Positions 11,095 to 18,908 of a stretch of 59,502 nucleotides of DNA are shown one piece after another (position 1 is the first letter of the stretch; each line of letters opens with the position of its first letter). A program made the position numbers and the translations under genes. Origin of the DNA: Rhodobacter sp. (lineage in GTDB: Bacteria > Pseudomonadota > Alphaproteobacteria > Rhodobacterales > Rhodobacteraceae); contig JADJAB010000019.1 in NCBI GenBank assembly GCA_016704435.1, positions 1-59,502 on the forward strand. The letters run 5' to 3'. The notes beneath the pieces were generated by a model. That model was not told where the DNA came from. It worked only from the letters and a program-made list of their open reading frames with translations, and ran no database searches.

Positions 11095-13500
11095 CTAGGC
11101 CGCGCCTAAAGCGCAGGCGTCACGTCCCAGATGTCCCTTCATATAGCCCCGGATCGTGCGATCCGACGAAAAGAACCCCGACCGCGCGGTGTTCAGCGCG
11201 GCCATCCGCAGCCAGCGGTCGCGGTCGGCGTAGGCCTGCGACACCTGCCCCTGCGCCGCATGATAGGCGTCGAAATCCGACGCGACGAGGAAATAGTCGC
11301 CGTGCCAGACGCCATTCACCAGACCATGATAGCGGTCGGGCTCATCGGGGCTGAACCGCCCCTCGGCGATCATCTGCAAGACAGCCTGCAAGGCCGGGCT
11401 GGCCTCGATCGCCTTGCGGGACTGGTCGGGGTCTTCGCGGCGCCTGGCCACCTGCTCGGCGGTCAGCCCGAACAGGAAGAAGTTGTCGGCCCCCACTTCC
11501 TGCAATATCTCGACATTCGCGCCATCCAGCGTGCCGATGGTCGGCGCGCCGTTCATCATGAATTTCATGTTGCCGGTGCCCGAGGCCTCTTTGCCGGCAG
11601 TGGAGATCTGTTCGCTGAGGTCCGAGGCCGGGATCAGCCGCTCCGCCATCGAGACGTTGTAATTCGGCGGATAGACGATCTTGAGCAGGTCGCCGACCAC
11701 CGGATCAGCATTAACAACCGCCGCCACGTCATTGATAAGCCTGATGATTTCCTTTGCCACCGCATAGCCCGGCGCGGCCTTGCCGCCGAAGATGCGCAGC
11801 CTTGGCACCGGGTTCGCAACCACACCGGACCGCAGGCCGTGCCAATGCGCGATGCATTCCAGGATGTTCATCAGCTGGCGCTTGTATTCGTGGATGCGCT
11901 TGACCTGGACATCGAACAAGGCATCGGGCGAAACCTGCACCCCGAACGCCTGCCCGATCCAGTTCGACACTGCAACCTTGTTCGCCCGCTTGGCCGTATC
12001 GAAGCGGCCGCGGAAACCGGCATCATCGACATGGCGTTCCAGCCCGCGCAGACGGTCCAGATCATCCTCCCAGCCTGCACCCACCGTCTCGGTGATCAGC
12101 CCCGCCAGCGGCCGGTTGCACATCTTCAGCCAGCGCCGCGGGGTGACGCCATTGGTCTGGTTGACGATACGGTCGGGGTGCAACCGGTGCAGTTCGGGGA
12201 ACAGGGTCGCCTTCACCAGATCGGTATGCAGCGCCGAGACGCCATTGACCTTGTGCGCCATCACGAAGGCCAGCTCGCCCATCCGCACCTCATGATGCTT
12301 GACGATGCCGACATGATGCGGCCGGTTCGGATGGGCCCGGCGGTGCCAGCTGTCGATCCGCTCGACGATCTGCATGTGGCGCGGCAGGACGGTGCCGAAG
12401 GTGAAGGTGGCCCATGTCTCCAGCGCCTCGGGCAGAAGCGTGTGGTTGGTGTAGCCAAGGCAGGCCCGCGCGGTGTCGAGCGCGTCATCGAACGCCATGC
12501 CGTGAACGTCCGACAGCAGGCGGACCAGCTCTGGCCCGGCGATCGCCGGGTGGGTGTCGTTCATCTGGATGGCGACATGCGCTGGCAGGGCGCGCAAGTC
12601 GGACTGCGCCGAGAGATAGCGGCGCAGGATGTCTTGCAGCGCGGCCGAGGTCAGGAAGAACTCCTGCTTTAACCGCAGCTCCTTGCCCTGATAGGTGGTG
12701 TCATCAGGATAGAGCACGCGGGACAGCGTGCGGGCCAGCGCCTCGGGTTCGGCCGCTGCGGCATAGTCGCCCCGGTTGAACCGCTCCAGGTCGAACAGCG
12801 TCGTGGGCTTGGCCGCCCAAAGCCGCAAGGTGTTGGCCCAGCGACCCTGCCAGCCGATGACCGGGGTGTCATGCGCCTCGGCCAGAACGGTTTCGCCGGG
12901 CACCCAGACCTCGCGGCCGCCCTGGGTTTCGACATGGCCCTTGAAGCCGATGGTGTAGGCGCTTTCGGGGCGCGGAAATTCCCAGGGGTTCGACTGGCTC
13001 AGCCAGTCTTCCGGGGTTTCCACCTGGCGCCCGCCCTCGAACCGCTGGCGAAACAGGCCGTGTTCATAGCGGATGCCGTAGCCGTAGGCCGGGCAGCCCA
13101 GCGTTGCCATCGATTCCATGAAGCAGGCCGCCAGCCGGCCAAGCCCGCCGTTGCCCAGCGCCGCGTCCGGCTCTTCGCCCGCCAGCACGCGGAAATCCTG
13201 CCCCACTTCGGCCATCGCCGCTTCGACCGTGTCGGTCAGGCCGAGGTTCACCGTGGCATCTTGCAGGATACGGCCGATCAGGAACTCCATCGACAGGTAG
13301 TAGACACGCTTGCGGCCTTCGGCCCAGGTGCGGCGGGTCGAGGCGAACCAGGGCCCGACGATGCGGTCGCGGATGGCAAAGGACAGCGCCATGCGCCAGT
13401 CGTAATGGCTGGCGGTGGACTCGTCCTTGCCCAGCGTATAGGTCAGGTGCCGCTGGATGTCGGCCTTCAGAAGGTTCGGGGTCAGGCTCAGGTCGGTCAC
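11095..13500 (-). CDS. glgP: Glycogen phosphorylase GlgP
   Basis: A GT35 enzyme releasing glucose-1-phosphate from glycogen with pyridoxal phosphate. Visible blocks include RVYYLSMEFLIGR, LGNGGLGRLAACF, NQTNGVTPRRWL and the PLP-lysine region EASGTGNMKF. Its 801 residues match the family and the frame is unbroken. The best start is GTG 13500, the most upstream start codon in frame, although the ribosome site there is weak. It is the first gene of the glg operon, 14 bases before glgB, so the operon promoter must lie in the 440-base divergent gap upstream. Confidence 0.95.
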   Translation of the reverse strand: MTDLSLTPNLLKADIQRHLTYTLGKDESTASHYDWRMALSFAIRDRIVGPWFASTRRTWAEGRKRVYYLSMEFLIGRILQDATVNLGLTDTVEAAMAEVGQDFRVLAGEEPDAALGNGGLGRLAACFMESMATLGCPAYGYGIRYEHGLFRQRFEGGRQVETPEDWLSQSNPWEFPRPESAYTIGFKGHVETQGGREVWVPGETVLAEAHDTPVIGWQGRWANTLRLWAAKPTTLFDLERFNRGDYAAAAEPEALARTLSRVLYPDDTTYQGKELRLKQEFFLTSAALQDILRRYLSAQSDLRALPAHVAIQMNDTHPAIAGPELVRLLSDVHGMAFDDALDTARACLGYTNHTLLPEALETWATFTFGTVLPRHMQIVERIDSWHRRAHPNRPHHVGIVKHHEVRMGELAFVMAHKVNGVSALHTDLVKATLFPELHRLHPDRIVNQTNGVTPRRWLKMCNRPLAGLITETVGAGWEDDLDRLRGLERHVDDAGFRGRFDTAKRANKVAVSNWIGQAFGVQVSPDALFDVQVKRIHEYKRQLMNILECIAHWHGLRSGVVANPVPRLRIFGGKAAPGYAVAKEIIRLINDVAAVVNADPVVGDLLKIVYPPNYNVSMAERLIPASDLSEQISTAGKEASGTGNMKFMMNGAPTIGTLDGANVEILQEVGADNFFLFGLTAEQVARRREDPDQSRKAIEASPALQAVLQMIAEGRFSPDEPDRYHGLVNGVWHGDYFLVASDFDAYHAAQGQVSQAYADRDRWLRMAALNTARSGFFSSDRTIRGYMKGHLGRDACALGAA

Positions 13501-13705
13501 GCGGCGTTCCGTCTTGTCAGTGGCGTTTGTGGGGGCGTCTGCGGGCGTCTTTGGTTCCGCCTGGACCCGAACAAGTCAGGGTCAAGCGGGGCGTCACGGA
13601 CTGGCGGTCTTGTCGGCGCAGTCGCTCAAACCGCTTTACTGTTACCGCAAACATCAGGCATCTACAAAGGAAACTTCTCGCGCCAAACCGATGAAATCGA
13701 CCGAC

Positions 13706-13717
13706 CAAAGCGCTTTG
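13706..13717. promoter_or_regulatory. Perfect 12-bp palindrome, LacI-family-like operator
   Basis: CAAAGCGCTTTG is a perfect palindrome with the central CG and AAAGCGCTTT core typical of LacI-family sugar regulators. It lies 206 bases upstream of glgP. Sugar-responsive control of the glycogen operon is inferred; no LacI gene is in the window. Confidence 0.4.
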
Positions 13718-13870
13718 AGGTCCTGCGCCGCCAGAAAACCTTGGCCGGAAACGCAAACTGCGGCGTGCAGATCCGGCGCCCCGGTGTCGGCGTTGCCACG
13801 TGACAGCCGGGGATCGGGACGAAACGACGCATCCTGAGTGCAACAAAAACTGCCCTTGCAGCTGCGCAAT

Positions 13871-13884
13871 CTGATCTGGATCAA
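13871..13884 (+). promoter_or_regulatory. FNR/CRP-type box upstream of the Rrf2 gene
   Basis: CTGAT-CTGG-ATCAA matches the FNR-family consensus TTGAT-N4-ATCAA at 9 of the 10 specified bases. Its centre is about 63 bases before the Rrf2 start codon, a suitable place for oxygen- or NO-responsive (FnrL, Nnr/Dnr) activation. Confidence 0.5.
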
Positions 13885-13940
13885 GTCTGCCGCCCGGTTT
13901 CACGCGCATTCTTTGCCCAAACAGCAAGGAATCCGTCGCC

Positions 13941-14375
13941 ATGCGTCTGACCACACGAACCAACCTCGCCATGCGCACGCTGATGTTCTGCGCCGTCAAC
14001 CCCGGCCGGATCGTGCGCCGGCAAGAGGTGGCCGCGGCCTGCAACGGCTCGGAAAACCATCTGGCGCAGGTGATCCACCTGCTGGCGCAGAAGAAATTCC
14101 TGCACACCATCCGCGGCCGTGCCGGCGGCCTGCAATTGGGTCGCGCGCCCGAGACGATCACCGTGGGCGAGGTCTTTCGCGCCTTCGAGGCGCCACTGCC
14201 CTTTGCCGAATGCTTTGCCGGAGATGCCAACGACTGCCCGCTGTTTGCGGCCTGCCGGCTGAAATGCCTGCTCGCCGACGCGCTGGCGGCCTTTTATGCC
14301 AAGCTCGATTCGGTGACCGTGGCGGATCTGGTCGACGCGAACGGCGATCTGGAAGTCATCCTGAAAGTCGCCTGA
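13941..14375 (+). CDS. Rrf2-family iron-sulfur regulator (NsrR/RirA type)
   Basis: A 144-residue Rrf2 transcription factor with an N-terminal winged helix (MRLTTRTNLAMRTLMFCA, then CNGSENHLAQVIH) and three cysteines in the pattern C-x7-C-x5-C (ECFAGDANDCPLFAAC), which would ligate an Fe-S cluster. The ASENHLAQV-like recognition helix resembles NsrR, the nitric-oxide sensor; the cysteine spacing resembles RirA, the iron regulator. The upstream FNR-like box favours an NO/oxygen role. AAGGA lies 10 bases before the ATG. No target gene adjoins it. Confidence 0.8.
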   Translation: MRLTTRTNLAMRTLMFCAVNPGRIVRRQEVAAACNGSENHLAQVIHLLAQKKFLHTIRGRAGGLQLGRAPETITVGEVFRAFEAPLPFAECFAGDANDCPLFAACRLKCLLADALAAFYAKLDSVTVADLVDANGDLEVILKVA

Positions 14376-14420
14376 GCCCGCCCGCAACAGCCGCCCCCGT
14401 AACCGCCTTGCGAGCCGCCC

Positions 14421-14819
14421 TCAGGCGCACTCGCCCCTTGCGGCCAGCCCTGACAGGATCGGGCAATCGGGCCGCCCGTCGCCGGCACAGGCCTGCACCA
14501 GGTCGCCCAGCGTTGCCTCCATCGCCCGCAGTTCCGTGATCTTCGCGGCGATCTGGTCCAGGTGCCGCCGCGCCAGCGCCTTCACATCCGCACTTGCCCG
14601 GCCCTTGTCTTCGTAAAGCGCCAGCAGCGCCCGGCAATCCTCGATCGAAAAGCCCAGGGATCGCGCCCGGCCGATGAAGGCCAGCTTGTGCAGGTCGGTC
14701 TCGCGGAACTGGCGATAGCCGTTCTGGCCGCGCAGGGGGAGGATCAGACCGATCTCTTCGTAGTAGCGGATGGTCTTGGCCGGCAGTCCGGCCCGCGCGC
14801 CGACTTCGGAAATGTTCAT
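14421..14819 (-). CDS. cueR: Copper-responsive MerR-family regulator CueR
   Basis: A 132-residue MerR-type activator. The N-terminal helix-turn-helix starts MNISEVGARAGLPAKTIRYYE, followed by a long dimer helix and the metal loop CAGDGRPDCPIL, whose two cysteines with seven residues between them are the Cu(I) ligands of CueR. Its ATG overlaps the copA stop by four bases (ATGA), so it is probably co-translated with copA. It should activate the two MerR-type promoters at 17231-17261 and 17298-17328. Confidence 0.9.
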   Translation of the reverse strand: MNISEVGARAGLPAKTIRYYEEIGLILPLRGQNGYRQFRETDLHKLAFIGRARSLGFSIEDCRALLALYEDKGRASADVKALARRHLDQIAAKITELRAMEATLGDLVQACAGDGRPDCPILSGLAARGECA

Positions 14820-17210
14820 CCCTGCACCCCTTTCAGCCGCAAGGCATTCGACAGCACAAAGACCGACGACAACGCCATCGCCCCGGCCCCCAGCATCGGC
14901 GAGATCTGCGGCCCGCCAAACGGCACCAGCACGCCCGCAGCCACCGGGATCAGCGCGATGTTGTAGCCGAAAGCCCAGGCCAGGTTCTGCCGGATGTTGC
15001 GCATCACCGCGCGGCTGAGCCGGATCGCGCTGACGACGGCGCGCGGGTCGCCCCGCATCAGAACGACGTCGCCCGCCTCGATCGCCACATCCGTCCCGGT
15101 GCCCATGGCGATGCCGACTTCGGCCGCCGCCAAGGCCGGCGCATCGTTGATGCCGTCGCCGACGAAAGCGCCGCCGATCCGGCGCACCAGCTCCAGCTTG
15201 CCTTCGGGCAGCACGCCTGCATGCACCTGCGCGATGCCAAGTCCCGCCGCCACCGCCCCGGCCGCCGCAGGCGTATCGCCCGAGATCATCGCCGCCCCAA
15301 CGCCCAGTTCCGCCAGATCGGCCACCGCCGCCGCCGCGCCGGGTTTCACCTGATCGGCCACGGTGATCAGACCCTGAACCTTGCCACCCCGCGCAACGAA
15401 AACCACGCTTTGCCCCAGGCCCGCAGCCACGGCGGCCGTCCGTGCCAGATCATCGGGAACAGCGTCAAACATCCGGGCCGCGCCGACGGCCACCTTCGCC
15501 CCATCCACCACCGCCTCGGCCCCGAAGCCGGGGCTGGCGGTGAAATCGCTTGCATCCGGCGGATCCACCGCTGCGGCCACGATCGCCGCCGCCAGCGGAT
15601 GTTCAGACTGCCCTTCGACCGCCGCCGCCATCGGCAGCACCCAGTCCGGACCATGCACCGCCACCACGCGCGGGCGCCCTTCGGTCAACGTGCCGGTCTT
15701 GTCGAACGCCACAGCCTGAACGGCCGCCAGCCGCTGCAAGGCGTCGCCGCGCCGGAACAAGACCCCCAACTCCGCCGCCCGGCCGCTGCCGACAAGGATC
15801 GACACCGGCACCGCCAGCCCCATCGCGCAAGGGCAGGCGATGATCAGCACCGACACCCCCGCCACCATCGCCCGTGCCACATCGCCGGTGGCTGCCAGCC
15901 AGACCGCCGCCGCCGCCATGGCCATCGCCATAACCGCGGGCACGAACCACAACGTCACCCGGTCGACCAGCGCCTGCACCGGCAGCTTGGTGCCCTGCGC
16001 CTCCTCGACCATGGCGACGATCCGGGCCAGCACCGTGGCCGCGCCCACCGCCTGCACCTCCACCTCCAGCGCGCCGGTGCCGTTGACCGTGCCGCCGGTC
16101 ACCCCTGTCGCCGAACGCCTTGGCCACCGGCAGCGGCTCTCCTGTCAGCATCGCCTCGTCCACCGACGAGCGACCCTGAACCACCACGCCGTCCACCGGA
16201 ACCCGCTCGCCGGGCCGCAAGGCAAGGCGCATCCCCGGCAGAAGGCTGGCCACCGGCACCTCCTGCCCGCCCACCAGACGTGCGACCTTCGGCTGCAGCC
16301 CCACCAGCCGTTCTATCGCCGCACCCGCCCGCCCCCGCGCCCGCGCCTCCAGCGCCCGGCCCAGCAGGATCAGCGTCACGATCACCGCCGCTGCCTCGAA
16401 CCAGACCGACCGGCTTTCCGGCGGGATCAGGCCTGGCGCAAACACCACCAGCGTGGAGAAGCCCCAGGCCGCCAGGGTGCCAAGCGCGACCAGCGAATTC
16501 ATGTCCGGTGCTGCGCGCAGAAGCGCCGGGAGGCCCTTGGCATAGAATCGCCGGCCCGGCCCGGCCAGCACCGCCGTGGTCAGCGCGAATTGGGCCAGCC
16601 AAAGCGGCCAGGTGCCGATCTGCCCATGCAGCCAGTGGTGAAAGGCCGGCACCAGATGCCCGCCCATCTCGGCCAGGAACACCGGCAGGGGCAGCACGGC
16701 GGCAAGCGCAAAGGCCCGCCACAGCGCACGCTCTTCCGCCTGCGGATCGACCGGCCGCGCCGCTTCCAGCGGGCTGGCCGCATAGCCCGCCCGCGTCACC
16801 GCCGCCGCCATCGAGACCGGATCGGCGCGGTCCCAGACCGTCACCTTCACCTGCCGCGTCGCCAGATTGGCCACCGCCGCGGCAACGCCGGGCCGCGCCT
16901 TCAGAACCCGCTCCACCCGCCCGGTGCAGGACGCACAGGTCATCCCCTCGACCGCCAGTGTCACCACTTCCGGCGCCACCGGATAGCCGGCCCTGGCCAG
17001 CGCCGCGGCCATCGCCTCGGGCGTCGCCGGGGGGGCATAGGTTGCCGTGGCCTCGCCCGTGCCGAAGTTGGCGCTTGCAACGGTGACGCCGGGCACGGTG
17101 GTCAGCGCGCGTTCCACCCGCCCGACGCAAGAGGCGCAGCTCATCCCGTCCAGGCGGAAGCGGATGGTCCGGGCGGTTTCCGAACCGGCGATTTCGGCGG
17201 CAGCGTTCAT
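14816..17210 (-). CDS. copA: Copper-exporting P1B-type ATPase CopA (one frameshift)
   Basis: Pumps Cu(I) out of the cytoplasm. The N-terminus has two heavy-metal-associated domains with MSCASC and MTCASC, then the membrane region, TGEPLPV actuator loop, the transmembrane CPC motif (IIACPCAMG), the phosphorylated Asp in DKTGTLTEG and the GDGINDAPAL hinge. The frame breaks between AKAFGD and VTGGTVNG at a four-G run (16103-16106) that is one base too long. Repaired length is about 797 residues, normal. The start ATG 17210 has an AAGGAG site eight bases upstream. Its stop overlaps cueR. Confidence 0.92.
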
Positions 17211-17230
17211 GGCAGACTCCTTTGCCTTTC

Positions 17231-17261
17231 CATATGGGCCTTCCAGTGACAGGAAGGTCAA
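17231..17261 (-). promoter_or_regulatory. CueR-type promoter of copA
   Basis: On the minus strand TTGACC (17261-17256) and CATATG (17236-17231) are 19 bases apart, the long spacer typical of MerR-activated promoters. The spacer region contains the dyad CCTTCC-N7-GGAAGG (17239-17257), which matches CueR operators. It sits 20 bases before the copA start. Confidence 0.8.
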
Positions 17262-17297
17262 GCCCGCAACGTCCCCGCAACCTCCCCGCATCCCCCC

Positions 17298-17328
17298 TTG
17301 ACCTTCCCCCGGCAGGAAGGCCCATATC
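17298..17328 (+). promoter_or_regulatory. CueR-type promoter of the copZ-like gene
   Basis: TTGACC (17298-17303) and CATATC (17323-17328) are again separated by exactly 19 bases, and the dyad CCTTCC-N7-GGAAGG is at 17302-17320. It is a near copy, in opposite orientation, of the copA promoter 37 bases away, so one regulator should drive both genes divergently. Confidence 0.8.
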
Positions 17329-17349
17329 GTCGCCAAGAAGGAGCAAGCC

Positions 17350-17541
17350 ATGACAACCCTCAGCGTTCCCGACATGTCCTGCGGCCATTGCAAGGCCAGC
17401 ATCGAAGCCGCCCTTTCCCCCATCGCGGAAAGGGTCGAGGTCGACCTTGCCGCCCGCAAGGTCCGTGTTGAGGGGGCCCCGCCCGAAGCACTGCTGAAGG
17501 CGCTTGATGCGATCGGATTTCCCGCAACCGTGCTGGACTGA
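17350..17541 (+). CDS. copZ: CopZ-like copper chaperone (HMA domain)
   Basis: A 63-residue protein that is a single heavy-metal-associated domain, with MSCGHCKASIE giving the Cu(I)-binding C-x2-C pair and the usual beta-alpha-beta-beta-alpha-beta length. Such proteins carry Cu(I) to the CopA pump or to CueR. AAGGAG lies eight bases before the ATG. It is divergent from copA with its own CueR-type promoter, which supports the copper assignment over mercury or zinc. Confidence 0.85.
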   Translation: MTTLSVPDMSCGHCKASIEAALSPIAERVEVDLAARKVRVEGAPPEALLKALDAIGFPATVLD

Positions 17542-17668
17542 CCCTGTGGCAGATGCCGCACATGTGATCGGCCTTGCCGCATTGGTGCCGCAAGCCTGAC
17601 TTGCCGATGCCATTTGCAACAGGCAAATGAAGGTTGTGCGACCCAAGAGCCAGAAGCGGAGCAGTCAC

Positions 17669-17809
17669 ATGGCCACGTCACAACCCCAGCAAGGCGGCAC
17701 TTCGACGTCGCCGCAGCAACAGCAGCAGCCCCAACAACAACAACAGCAGGGCAGCGCGCCCCAGCCGCAACAGGGCAAGCCGGTCTTCAAGGACTGGGCG
17801 TCGATCTGA
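17669..17809 (+). CDS. Glutamine-rich 46-residue microprotein, unknown
   Basis: An ORF starting MATSQPQQGGTSTS and containing runs of five and six glutamines split by a proline, with an ordered-looking end GKPVFKDWASI. The start at ATG 17669 has a GCGGAG site; a longer in-frame start at 17627 adds 14 mostly basic residues. The low-complexity Q/P/G/S composition suggests disorder, with the hydrophobic tail as the only likely binding segment. No family is recognised. It sits between copZ and the TfoX-C gene, and a hairpin follows at 17863-17880. It could be chance, but the ribosome site and conserved-looking tail argue for a gene. Confidence 0.5.
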   Translation: MATSQPQQGGTSTSPQQQQQPQQQQQQGSAPQPQQGKPVFKDWASI

Positions 17810-17862
17810 CCGCCCGCTTGCCGGGACCGGCGCGTCGGCTGTAGGCTGACGGGACTGCCCCA

Positions 17863-17880
17863 GGGCAGCGAACCCTGCCC
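17863..17880 (+). terminator. Weak hairpin after the Q-rich ORF
   Basis: GGGCAG and CTGCCC pair around CGAACC about 50 bases past the microprotein stop. No T-run follows, so termination is only possible. Confidence 0.3.
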
Positions 17881-17906
17881 CTGTACCTGCGCCCGAGCCC
17901 GCCTCC

Positions 17907-18248
17907 ATGACCGACCCCGTCTCGATTATCCCCAACCTTGGCCCCGCGTCCGAGGTGGCCTTTGCCCGCGCCGGTATCCACACGGCCGCCGAATTGCGCG
18001 CGCTTGGTGCGGACGAGGCCTATCGCCGCCTGCTCCTGTCGGGCAATGCGCCGCATTTCATCGGCTATTATGTGCTGGTGATGGGGCTGCAGGGCCGACC
18101 GTGGAACGATTGCCAGGGCGAGGAGAAAAAGGCCCTGCGGGAGCGGTTCGACGCGCTCAAGGCCAGCCTTCAGGGGTCAAAGGAAAAGGGCCGCTCCGAT
18201 CTGGAGACGGCCCTGTCGTTTTTCGGCGTGGTGGAACGCCGGGACTAG
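17907..18248 (+). CDS. TfoX C-terminal-domain protein
   Basis: A 113-residue protein matching the TfoX C-terminal (helix-hairpin-helix-like) domain: IIPNLGPASEVAFARAGIHTAAELRALGADEAYRRL, followed by a helical segment containing GYYVLVMGLQGRPW. The N-terminal TfoX domain is absent, as in many alphaproteobacterial relatives. The domain may bind nucleic acid or protein; a role in competence cannot be assumed. It is convergent with ndk across a hairpin. Confidence 0.75.
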   Translation: MTDPVSIIPNLGPASEVAFARAGIHTAAELRALGADEAYRRLLLSGNAPHFIGYYVLVMGLQGRPWNDCQGEEKKALRERFDALKASLQGSKEKGRSDLETALSFFGVVERRD

Positions 18249-18251
18249 GTG

Positions 18252-18277
18252 CCAAAATCCCTGCTCAAGGGTTTTGG
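18252..18277. terminator. Bidirectional hairpin between TfoX-C gene and ndk
   Basis: CCAAAATCCCT and AGGGTTTTGG form a ten-pair stem with one bulged T, and the AT-rich outer pairs supply T-runs on both strands. It lies exactly between two convergent stop codons. Confidence 0.7.
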
Positions 18278-18291
18278 CCCCGGCCGATCCG

Positions 18292-18714
18292 TCAGCCCAC
18301 CAGTTCAAGCCCCGAGAAGAAGAACGCGATTTCGCGCGCGGCCGAGGCCGGGCTGTCCGAGCCATGCACCGAATTCTCGCCCTTCGACAACGCGAATTCC
18401 TTGCGGATGGTGCCCGCATCGGCCTGGGCCGGATCGGTCGCGCCCATCACTTCGCGGTTCTTCGCAATCGCGCTGTCGCCTTCCAGCACCTGCACCACCA
18501 CCGGCTCGGAGGCCATGAAGCTGCACAGCTCGCCATAGAAAGGGCGTTCCTTGTGCTCGGCGTAGAAGGCGCCGGCCTGGTCCATCGACAGGTGGATGCG
18601 CTTGGAGGCGACGACACGCAGGCCAGCCTCTTCGAACTTGGCAACGATCTTGCCGGTCAGGTTGCGCTTGGTCGCATCGGGTTTGATGATCGACAGGGTG
18701 CGTTCGGTGGCCAT
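18292..18714 (-). CDS. ndk: Nucleoside-diphosphate kinase
   Basis: Transfers the gamma phosphate of ATP to nucleoside diphosphates, balancing NTP pools. The 140-residue protein begins MATERTLSIIKPDATKRN and has the catalytic histidine in NSVHGSDS. The start ATG 18714 with GGAGAG upstream is preferred over the longer open frame from 18777, because family members start MAxERTLSIIKPD. Intact. Confidence 0.96.
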   Translation of the reverse strand: MATERTLSIIKPDATKRNLTGKIVAKFEEAGLRVVASKRIHLSMDQAGAFYAEHKERPFYGELCSFMASEPVVVQVLEGDSAIAKNREVMGATDPAQADAGTIRKEFALSKGENSVHGSDSPASAAREIAFFFSGLELVG

Positions 18715-18799
18715 CGGGCTCTCCATTCGGGTTGGGGCCTGGGTCGGCCCTTGGTCGGATGGCCGGGCTGCTAGCACGCGCCGGGGGCAAAGAAAAGGT

Positions 18800-18862
18800 G
18801 GGGGCGCTGCCCCCGACCCGGCCTTGCCGGGCCTCCCCCGGGATATTTGCGCACAGAGGAAG
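18800..18862 (+). repeat. Dispersed hairpin element, divergent copy 2
   Basis: Two tight hairpins (GGGGGC-GCT-GCCCCC and CCCGGC-CTT-GCCGGG) are followed by CTCCCCC and GGGATATTT, then a degenerate tail ending GAGGAAG. The layout copies the other elements but the tail departs from CCAAGATGAAG. It is co-oriented with and 46 bases before the ABC-F gene. Confidence 0.5.
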
Positions 18863-18908
18863 GCAGGAAGGATTGACGCCCCCGCCGGCTTGCGCCATCC
18901 CCTGCGCC

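Larger units (their letters stand above)
13501..13940. other. Divergent glgP / Rrf2 intergenic region
   Basis: A 440-base non-coding stretch between glgP (minus) and the Rrf2 gene (plus) that should carry promoters for both. Two possible operators are listed separately: a 12-bp palindrome at 13706-13717 and an FNR-like box at 13871-13884. I could not assign a convincing -35/-10 pair for glgP. Open frames crossing it do not look like proteins. Confidence 0.6.
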
